From Clostridiales bacterium (lineage in GTDB: Bacteria > Bacillota > Clostridia > Christensenellales > CAG-138), in contig WRCT01000086.1 in the NCBI GenBank assembly GCA_009783775.1, positions 1 through 7,460 of the forward strand: DNA of 7,460 bases, in the 5' to 3' direction. Positions within the stretch are counted from its first letter, which is position 1; the number at the start of each line of letters is the position of its first letter. Of this stretch, positions 1-5,592 are shown in pieces. Both the position numbers and the translations under genes were made by a program. The notes beneath the pieces are model-generated. The model saw only the letters and a program-made list of their open reading frames with translations. It made no database searches and was not told the origin of the DNA.

Positions 1-1
1 C

Positions 2-2347
2 CAGCTCATGGAGTATTGCAAAACGCAGCCTGATGTGGTCGTCGTAATGAAGAACCGCTACACCTGCGCGGACCCGGGCCAGAATGAGATCAAAAAGGCG
101 ATCGCCGAACACAATCTCAACCGCGTGGTCGTGGCGGCCTGCTCGCCCAAGATGCACGAGCCGACCTTCCGCAACTGTGTGCAGGACGCGGGCCTAAACC
201 CCTTCCTGTTCGAGATGGCCAATATCCGCGAAATGTGTTCCTGGTGCCACCCGAGCAATAAGCAGGTCGCGACGGACAAGGCCAAGGAGATCATTCGCAT
301 GGCGCTGGCCAAGGTGCGCCTGCTCGCGCCCCTGACCCGCTTTAAGGTGCCCGTCACCAACAAGGCCATGGTCATCGGCGGCGGTATCGCGGGCATTTAC
401 GCCGCGCTGGATATGGCCAATATGGGCTACAAGGTCTATCTGGTCGAGCGTGACGAGAGTATCGGCGGCCATATGGCCCAGCTCGACAAAACCTTCCCGA
501 CGCTTGACTGCTCAATCTGTATCGAGGGCCCCAAGATGGTCGAGGCGGCCCGCAACCCCAATATCGAAGTCATCTCCTATGCGGACATTCTGAACGTAGA
601 CGGCTTTATCGGCAACTTTAAGGTGCGTATCCGCAAGAACGCACGCTCCGTCATCGCCAAAAACTGCACCGGCTGCGGCGAGTGCGCAGACGTCTGCCCC
701 GTGGAATACCCGAACGAGTGGGAAATGAACCTCGGCACGCGCAAAGCCATCTCCGTGCCGTTCCCGCAGGCCGTGCCGCTCATCTTCAATATCAACAAAG
801 AGCACTGTATCGAGTGCTACAAGTGCGTGGACGTCTGCGGCGGCCGCTGCGCGATCGACTTCGAGCAGGAACCCGAAGAGATCGAAATCGAAGTCGGCAC
901 CATCACCGTGGCCACGGGCTACGATATGTATGAGCCGACCGACGACGCAAGATGGGGCTACGGCAAGTACCCCAATGTCGTGAACTCTTTAGAGGCCGAG
1001 CGTCTGATCAACGCGGCGGGCCCCACGGGCGGCGAGGTGATCCGCGCCTCCGACGGCAAACACCCCAAGAGCGTCGCGTTTATCCAGTGCGTCGGCTCGC
1101 GTGACGTCAATAAATACGAATACTGCACCGGTTTCTGCTGTATGTACGCCATCAAAGAGGCCATTTTAATCAAGGAACACGAGCCCGACACGGAGATCTA
1201 TATCCTGTATCTCGATATGCGCACGCCGTTTAAGGGTTTCGAGGAGTTCTACAGACGCGCGCGTGAACTGGGCATCACCTTTGTGCGCGGCAAGCCCTCC
1301 CGCATTCTCGAGAACAAGAAGAACAATCTGATCATTCAAGTCGAGGACACCAACCTCGGCGAATCCATGGAGATTGAGGCCGAAATGGTCATTCTCAGCA
1401 CGGCGGGCATTCCCAAATCGGGCACCGACGAGCTTTCACGCAAGCTGCACGTGACGCGCGGCATGGACGGATTTTTCCTGGAGAGCCATCCCAAGCTCAA
1501 GCCCATCGACGCGCCTGTGGACGGTATCTTCTACGCCGGCGCCTGTCAGGGCCTCAAGGACATTCCCTACAGCGTCTCACAGGGCAGCGGGGCAGCGGGT
1601 AGAGCCGCGACCATTCTGTCCAAGGACCAGGTCGAGATCGAGCCCATTGTGGCCACGGTCAACCCCGACAAGTGCCTGCACTCCAAAGCCAACTGCACCG
1701 TCTGTCAGAAGGTCTGTCCCTACGCCGCGCCCTCAGCGCCCGAAAAGACGCCGATGGTCATCAATCCCGCCAAGTGCCACGGCTGCGGCACCTGCGTCGC
1801 GGACTGTCCGGCCGACGCGATTACGCAGATGCACTTTACCGACGAGCAGATCTTCGCGCAGATTCGCGCCGCATTGGCCGATAAGCCCGAAGAGAAGATC
1901 ATGGGTTTCCTCTGCAACTGGTGTTGTTATTCCGGCGCGGACCTCGCGGGCACCAGCCGGTTTGAGTACCCCTCCCGTATCCGCGTCGTGCGCGTGATGT
2001 GCTCGGGCCGCGTGGACAAGGACTTTGTCCTGGAGGCGTTGCGCCTGGGCGCGGGCGCTGTCTTCGTCGGCGCGTGCCACTTGCCGACGGACTGTCACTA
2101 TATCGCGGGCAACGTCTGGATGAAGGAGCGCATGGAGAAACTGCACGACTCGCTCACCAAGCAGGGCATGAGCCCCGAGCGCCTGCACGTGGCCTATGTC
2201 TCCGCTGCGGAGGGCCTGATCTTCGCCAACAAAATGAAGGCGATGGACAGGGAAATCAAAGAACTGGGCGCCGACCGTATCCGTGAGGAGAACGACCTGC
2301 TCCGCCCCGGCATCGAAAAGATCCTGGGTAAAAAGGGTCTGATATAA
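2..2347 (+). CDS. hdrA: HdrA-like flavoprotein fused to an MvhD domain (5'-partial)
   Basis: Cytoplasmic iron-sulfur flavoprotein related to subunit A of heterodisulfide reductase, the FAD subunit that splits or joins electron pairs between a low-potential ferredoxin and other carriers. The frame is open from base 2. The ATG at base 8 is internal, because family members begin ~40 residues earlier with a CxC-containing segment. Numbering from that Met: HdrA N-domain with C20, C45 and C77-x-x-C80; FAD-binding GGGIAG at 124-129; LDCSIC at 166-171; 4Fe-4S motifs C220/C223/C226/C230 and C267/C270/C273/C277; a second ferredoxin domain C556/C563/C566/C570 and C590/C593/C596/C600; then an MvhD-type 2Fe-2S domain (~630-755) with C636, C639, C640, C665, C690 and C696. 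MvhD normally passes electrons from a hydrogenase or NAD(P)H module to HdrA; here it is fused. HdrB, HdrC and the donor are not in the window and may lie upstream. Family assignment is firm; the physiological partner is unknown. Confidence 0.93.
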   Translation, partial: QLMEYCKTQPDVVVVMKNRYTCADPGQNEIKKAIAEHNLNRVVVAACSPKMHEPTFRNCVQDAGLNPFLFEMANIREMCSWCHPSNKQVATDKAKEIIRMALAKVRLLAPLTRFKVPVTNKAMVIGGGIAGIYAALDMANMGYKVYLVERDESIGGHMAQLDKTFPTLDCSICIEGPKMVEAARNPNIEVISYADILNVDGFIGNFKVRIRKNARSVIAKNCTGCGECADVCPVEYPNEWEMNLGTRKAISVPFPQAVPLIFNINKEHCIECYKCVDVCGGRCAIDFEQEPEEIEIEVGTITVATGYDMYEPTDDARWGYGKYPNVVNSLEAERLINAAGPTGGEVIRASDGKHPKSVAFIQCVGSRDVNKYEYCTGFCCMYAIKEAILIKEHEPDTEIYILYLDMRTPFKGFEEFYRRARELGITFVRGKPSRILENKKNNLIIQVEDTNLGESMEIEAEMVILSTAGIPKSGTDELSRKLHVTRGMDGFFLESHPKLKPIDAPVDGIFYAGACQGLKDIPYSVSQGSGAAGRAATILSKDQVEIEPIVATVNPDKCLHSKANCTVCQKVCPYAAPSAPEKTPMVINPAKCHGCGTCVADCPADAITQMHFTDEQIFAQIRAALADKPEEKIMGFLCNWCCYSGADLAGTSRFEYPSRIRVVRVMCSGRVDKDFVLEALRLGAGAVFVGACHLPTDCHYIAGNVWMKERMEKLHDSLTKQGMSPERLHVAYVSAAEGLIFANKMKAMDREIKELGADRIREENDLLRPGIEKILGKKGLI

Positions 2348-2358
2348 CCAAAATATGT

Positions 2359-2384
2359 AGGGGCGGGGTCAACCCGCTCTTTTT
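2359..2384 (+). terminator. Rho-independent terminator-like hairpin after the hdrA-like gene
   Basis: Twelve bases after the hdrA-like stop codon, 2359-2367 pairs with 2373-2381. The core is GCGGG/CCCGC, extended by A-T, G-C and two G-T pairs, with loop GTCAA. It runs directly into TCTTTTT (2378-2384). Position and T-run fit an intrinsic terminator for the upstream transcript. The core is also the palindrome repeated in reverse sense 31 bases downstream, so it may be a repeat serving as a terminator. Confidence 0.6.
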
Positions 2385-2397
2385 ACGTACCAGCGTC

Positions 2398-2418
2398 ATT
2401 GCGGGCTTGACCCGCAAT
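2398..2418. repeat. Extragenic palindrome (REP-like)
   Basis: Perfect 8-bp inverted repeat ATTGCGGG (2398-2405) and CCCGCAAT (2411-2418) around the loop CTTGA. No T-run follows, so it is a poor terminator. Read on the other strand its core is GCGGG-TCAAG-CCCGC, very close to GCGGG-GTCAA-CCCGC of the preceding hairpin. This suggests two copies of one repeat type in opposite orientation. Whether it is dispersed in the genome cannot be seen from one window. Confidence 0.6.
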
Positions 2419-2428
2419 CTTGAGCGAT

Positions 2429-2433
2429 AGGAG
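2429..2433 (+). promoter_or_regulatory. Ribosome binding site fixing the start of the membrane protein gene
   Basis: AGGAG lies 10 bases before ATG 2444. In-frame TTG 2420 and GTG 2435 lie before or within this site, so ATG 2444 is the better start. TTG 2420 directly abuts the palindrome and has no Shine-Dalgarno sequence of its own. Confidence 0.6.
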
Positions 2434-2443
2434 AGTGGACAGC

Positions 2444-3199
2444 ATGAAAGTTAAAGAGCAACGTAAACCATCACGCGCATGGTCAATCATTTACTTAGCG
2501 ATTGTTTGCCTAAATCTCTTGCTATTTTTTCTTGTAGCAATTTCATGGTTCTTCCGATTCAAATATCCCTATATTCATCTCCAAGATTGGAATGGATTTC
2601 TGCTTTTGAGTTTGTTTTGTGTCTTGCCTGCAATACTGTCAGCCCTTTGCTTTGTATTGCGAAAATTCATTCGGCTGTGGCTGCGTATTGTTACAATTGT
2701 TTTAATTGGCCTCGTCAGTCTCTTTAGCGGATTTTGCCTGTGGCTCTCTACTGGTGCCAGCCCATTTGGCTCGCAAACGAGCAATCTTGACCATTATCTT
2801 AAGGTAGATAGCTTTGTTGAGGGATTCACGTACGATTACTTCCCCGAGAGCATACCGGCATCAGCAGAAAATACTCAATACTATTATCGTTTTCGTTATT
2901 ACTTTGGTAAAGATTTTGATATTTACTTACAACTCATCCTACCGCAATCAGAATTTGACGGGGAGAAAGCGCGCATTATAGCCTTATATCCTGATGTGTC
3001 GGTTTCGGAGTACAAGGGAGGGATTACGAAGTACGAAATTCGCGCTGTCTCAGAAAACGACTGGACATATGGATACCATTATGAGTTCGTCACTTTTTCG
3101 GAAACGAGCCTAACTGTAACCTATGTGATAGCTTATTGTTCCGACTCTGCCGACGGGAGTATCATTCCATACTGTTGTGAGATAGAGAACCATGGGTAA
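2444..3199 (+). CDS. Unrecognised membrane protein, three transmembrane segments and an exported C-terminal domain
   Basis: I do not recognise a named family. The 251-residue product begins with a basic stretch (KVKEQRKPSR) and then has three hydrophobic segments at about 14-37, 51-72 and 80-101. About 150 polar residues follow, rich in Tyr, Asp and Glu. By the positive-inside rule the N-terminus is cytoplasmic and the C-terminal domain extracytoplasmic. That domain carries a FPESIPASAEN-like segment followed by Tyr-rich beta-like stretches, a style I associate with uncharacterised clostridial surface proteins, but this is only an impression. The gene is visibly AT-richer than the genes on both sides and its codon choice differs, suggesting recent acquisition. 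Its TAA (3197-3199) overlaps the pyruvate kinase ATG, so translation may be coupled. No convincing promoter is visible upstream. It is long and continuous with a good ribosome binding site, so it is very probably real. Confidence 0.75.
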   Translation: MKVKEQRKPSRAWSIIYLAIVCLNLLLFFLVAISWFFRFKYPYIHLQDWNGFLLLSLFCVLPAILSALCFVLRKFIRLWLRIVTIVLIGLVSLFSGFCLWLSTGASPFGSQTSNLDHYLKVDSFVEGFTYDYFPESIPASAENTQYYYRFRYYFGKDFDIYLQLILPQSEFDGEKARIIALYPDVSVSEYKGGITKYEIRAVSENDWTYGYHYEFVTFSETSLTVTYVIAYCSDSADGSIIPYCCEIENHG

Positions 3200-4616
3200 A
3201 ACAAAAATCATCTGCACCATAGGTCCGGCGACGGACGCAACCGAGGCGCTGGAAAAACTGATCCACGCGGGCATGAATGTCGCGCGAATCAACTTTTCGC
3301 ATGGCAGCCTGGAGGATAAGATTGATGTCATCGAAAGACTGACCGCCCTGCGCGACAGGCTGCAAGTGCCGCTGGCCCTGCTCGCGGACACCCGAGGCCC
3401 GGAAATTCGGCTGGGCAGGATTCCCGACGGACCGGTCGAACTGACCGAGGGTCAAATCTTCACCCTCACCACAACCCCCTGTGACGGAGACGCGAGCCGC
3501 GCCTTTATCAACTACAGGGGCTTGCCCGAAGATGTGACCGTCGGCGGACGCGTGCTGATTGACGACGGCTTAATTGAGCTGCGCGTGGACAGCAAAACGG
3601 ACACGGACATCGTCTGCACCGTATTGAACGGCGGCCCGATCTCCTCGCACAAGGGCGTCAATGTGCCGGGCGTTGCCCTGCGCCTGCCCTTTATCTCCGC
3701 GCAGGACGCGGAAGATCTCAAGTTTATCGCAAACCATCCCTTCTGCTATGTCGCCGCGTCGTTTGTGCGCAACGCCGCCGATATCGCAGCCATCCGCGCG
3801 GAGCTTGCCCGACACGGCTGCGAGAATATGAAAATCATCGCGAAGATAGAGAACGCCGAGGGGATCGAAAACTACGACGAGATTCTGTCCGCCGCCGACG
3901 CCATTATGGTCGCGCGCGGCGATTTGGGCGTAGAAGTCCCGTTGGAGGAGCTGCCCGTCCTGCAAAAGAAACTGATCAAGGACGCCCGCCACCGCGGCGT
4001 GCCCGTCATCACCGCCACGCAAATGCTGGAGTCCATGGTCTCCAAACCGCGCCCCACCCGCGCCGAGATCTCCGATGTCGCCAACGCGGTGTATGACGGT
4101 TCCTCGGCTGTCATGCTCTCCGGCGAGACGGCGGTCGGTCTCTTTCCCTTTGAGGCCTGCCGCTGTATGGCGCGCGTGGCCGAGCGCACAGAAAACGATA
4201 TCAACTATCACGAGCGGTTCAAAACCGTCGAGTACGAGCGCAAGGGCACGGTTACCAACGCGGTCGCCCGCGCGGCTGTGACCACGGCGCACGAGCTAAA
4301 TTGCCGCGCCATTCTCACCATGACCAAATCGGGCAACACCGCGCGCAATATCGCCAAGTTTCGTCCCGCGCCACCGATTCTCGCCTGCACGCCTTCGCAT
4401 GACACCTATCATCAGCTCGCCTTCAACTGGGGTGTAATCCCGCTGATCATTCCCGAATGCGACAGCAGTACAACCGACCTGGAGACCCTGTCCGTCTGGG
4501 CGGCGGTTCGGGCGGACCTACTGCAACAAGGCGATACAGCCGTCTTCACAGCCGGTATCCCATTGGGCCAGGTCGGCGCAACCAATATGCTGAAAGTGAA
4601 TGTGGTGGGGAAGTAA
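3192..4616 (+). CDS. pyk: Pyruvate kinase
   Basis: Catalyses phosphoenolpyruvate + ADP to pyruvate + ATP, the last ATP-yielding step of glycolysis, in the cytoplasm. The 474-residue product is full length for the core enzyme. It starts with the family-typical KTKIICTIGPA. Visible active-site positions are R32, N34 and S36 (ARINFSHG), D66-T67 (ADTRGPEIR), K218 and E220 (AKIENAEG; proton transfer and divalent metal), R242-G243-D244 (ARGDLG; metal) and T276 (TATQMLESM). The B domain runs from about 70 to 167 and the C-terminal allosteric domain from about 350. It lacks the extra C-terminal PEP-utiliser-like domain found in many Bacillus-type enzymes. The start overlaps the end of the membrane protein gene by 8 bases, and only a weak GAGA-type ribosome site precedes it, so re-initiation by ribosomes from the upstream gene is plausible. 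A promoter inside the upstream gene cannot be excluded. Confidence 0.97.
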   Translation: MGKTKIICTIGPATDATEALEKLIHAGMNVARINFSHGSLEDKIDVIERLTALRDRLQVPLALLADTRGPEIRLGRIPDGPVELTEGQIFTLTTTPCDGDASRAFINYRGLPEDVTVGGRVLIDDGLIELRVDSKTDTDIVCTVLNGGPISSHKGVNVPGVALRLPFISAQDAEDLKFIANHPFCYVAASFVRNAADIAAIRAELARHGCENMKIIAKIENAEGIENYDEILSAADAIMVARGDLGVEVPLEELPVLQKKLIKDARHRGVPVITATQMLESMVSKPRPTRAEISDVANAVYDGSSAVMLSGETAVGLFPFEACRCMARVAERTENDINYHERFKTVEYERKGTVTNAVARAAVTTAHELNCRAILTMTKSGNTARNIAKFRPAPPILACTPSHDTYHQLAFNWGVIPLIIPECDSSTTDLETLSVWAAVRADLLQQGDTAVFTAGIPLGQVGATNMLKVNVVGK

Positions 4617-4617
4617 G

Positions 4618-4675
4618 CCTCCTTTTGCCAGGGCTCCCGCCCAATTCGCAAATTGGGTGGGATGGTGTGAGGAGG
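4618..4675. terminator. Long hairpin between convergent genes, probable bidirectional terminator or repeat
   Basis: The core stem is TCCCGCCCAATT (4635-4646) with AATTGGGTGGGA (4651-4662), 12 pairs including one G-U, around the loop CGCA. Outside it GCCA (4627-4630) can face TGGT (4663-4666), and CCTCC (4618-4622) faces GGAGG (4671-4675). It fills the gap between the ends of pyk (+) and the ThiF-like gene (-). No long T-run follows the core on either side, so it may equally be a small extragenic repeat. A second hairpin follows at once. Confidence 0.5.
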
Positions 4676-4676
4676 T

Positions 4677-4689
4677 GCCCCGCAGGGGC
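4677..4689. repeat. GC-rich hairpin GCCCC-GCA-GGGGC
   Basis: Perfect 5-bp inverted repeat with a 3-base loop, one base after the long hairpin and 10 bases before the stop codon of the ThiF-like gene. Together the two hairpins make a compact ~70-bp unit that looks like a dispersed clostridial intergenic repeat. Its copy number cannot be judged here. Confidence 0.45.
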
Positions 4690-4699
4690 GGAGGATTGA

Positions 4700-5404
4700 C
4701 TAAAAACCGCCGCAAACGGGACAATTCGCCCGCTTTTCGGCTGCGATAGGTCTTACACGAAAACCCAACGTATCAATATAGTGCAAATATCGGGTGATTG
4801 GAATCCCGACCAAAATTTTAATTGCCTCGACCGCCATCAACGAACCGATGACACCCGCCGCCGCGCCCAGCACACCGGATTTTGTTTCTTCGCCATGTGC
4901 AAACATACAGGCATAACAGGGCGAAACACCGGGCAATACGGTCAGCACATAGCCCTCAAAACCCGAAATGCCGCCGTCTATCAAAATAATATTTTCATTT
5001 ATACAAACGCTGTTGATCAAGTGCCGTGTTTGTTTATTATCCACACAGGAAATTACTAAATCACAATCGGCAAGCAATGCCTGCGCATTACTATGATTCA
5101 ATTCTTTGACAACCGTTTCCACGCATATCACCGAGTTATACCGTACCAGCTTCTCCTTCGCGGACATGGCCTTTGGCTTGCCGATATCACCCTCAAAGTG
5201 AATAAACTGCCGATTCAAATTGGTCAGCTCTGCCGTGTCGGAATCAATAATTTTTATCGTCCCAACACCCGCAGACGCAAGAGAATACAGCACCGGCGCG
5301 CCCAGCCCGCCCGCGCCCACAACGGCCACTTTCGCGTCCGCCAGTCTGCGCTGTCCTTCAACACCGATCTCCGCCAGCATGATATGTCTTTCGTATCTGC
5401 TCAT
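4700..5404 (-). CDS. ThiF/MoeB/HesA-family E1-like adenylyltransferase
   Basis: Member of the family that adenylates the C-terminal glycine of a ubiquitin-like sulfur carrier (ThiS, MoaD) or a similar substrate, using ATP in the cytoplasm. The 234-residue product has every nucleotide-binding element: RYER with R6 (the arginine donated to the partner subunit's ATP site in MoeB), GAGGLG at 30-35, D54, NLNRQ at 62-66, K78 in IGKPK and D122 in CVDN. The structural zinc site is complete: C163-x-x-C166 and C228-x-x-C231. The position of the reactive cysteine (C184 in E. coli ThiF, four residues before the GV motif) is occupied by E173, and the preceding loop is short. No rhodanese domain is fused, and no ThiS, MoaD or thiamine or molybdopterin gene is in the window, so the substrate cannot be named. 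Start M1 is required because it directly precedes the conserved RYER. There is no ribosome binding site, and the promoter lies 8 bases upstream. Confidence 0.88.
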   Translation of the reverse strand: MSRYERHIMLAEIGVEGQRRLADAKVAVVGAGGLGAPVLYSLASAGVGTIKIIDSDTAELTNLNRQFIHFEGDIGKPKAMSAKEKLVRYNSVICVETVVKELNHSNAQALLADCDLVISCVDNKQTRHLINSVCINENIILIDGGISGFEGYVLTVLPGVSPCYACMFAHGEETKSGVLGAAAGVIGSLMAVEAIKILVGIPITRYLHYIDTLGFRVRPIAAEKRANCPVCGGF

Positions 5405-5412
5405 GTAAAGGT

Positions 5413-5441
5413 ATTATATTACAAGGAATAACAAATGTAAA
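5413..5441 (-). promoter_or_regulatory. Sigma-A-type promoter of the ThiF-like gene
   Basis: On the minus strand, TTTACA (5441-5436, five of six matches to TTGACA), a 17-base spacer and a perfect TATAAT (5418-5413). Only 8 bases separate the -10 box from the ATG at 5404, so transcription should begin at or within a base or two of the start codon. The region is AT-rich, unlike the coding DNA around it. Confidence 0.75.
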
Positions 5442-5499
5442 GATATTATGAATATTATTTTTTGCAAGACAGGGCCTGCATATCTATGTTATAATCCCA

Positions 5500-5512
5500 T
5501 CTTTGACAGTTG
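5500..5512 (+). repeat. Left terminal inverted repeat of the IS
   Basis: TCTTTGACAGTTG, an exact reverse complement of 7444-7456. Beyond base 13 the two ends diverge, with scattered matches. The repeat contains TTGACA reading into the element. Confidence 0.85.
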
Positions 5513-5562
5513 CAAGAGAGAAAGAACTTGAGAACCCTTACGGAGAGGGCGTTTCAAGCTTT

Positions 5563-5579
5563 TTGCGCGGAAGGCGCAA
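5563..5579. repeat. Hairpin at the left end of the IS, after the transposase gene
   Basis: Perfect 6-bp inverted repeat TTGCGC/GCGCAA around GGAAG. It lies 14 bases beyond the transposase stop codon. No T-run follows in the transposase direction, so it is a weak terminator candidate and might be a recognition or transcript-stabilising structure. Confidence 0.45.
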
Positions 5580-5590
5580 TGACGTACTTT
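5580..5590 (+). repeat. Left subterminal inverted repeat of the IS
   Basis: TGACGTACTTT, at offset 81-91 from the left end. It is an exact reverse complement of 7366-7376, which sits at offset 81-91 from the right end. It ends two bases before the transposase stop codon. Confidence 0.65.
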
Positions 5591-5592
5591 TT

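Noticed and set aside
1733..2188. Long open frame on the minus strand inside the hdrA-like gene, and similar ones within pyk (e.g. 3570-4292).
   Set aside because: Expected shadows of GC-rich coding DNA; low-complexity composition, no motifs, no ribosome sites.
5490..5495. TATAAT on the plus strand just before the IS.
   Set aside because: No -35 box at 16-18 bases upstream and no plus-strand gene follows.
5503..5508. TTGACA within both terminal repeats as inward promoters.
   Set aside because: No -10 hexamer at suitable spacing in either end; the transposase has a better promoter at 7348-7377.
5462..5517. Direct repeat TTGCAAGA at 5462-5469 and 5510-5517, one copy outside and one inside the IS left end.
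   Set aside because: Eight bases, not at the element boundary, and no counterpart at the right end; most likely chance.
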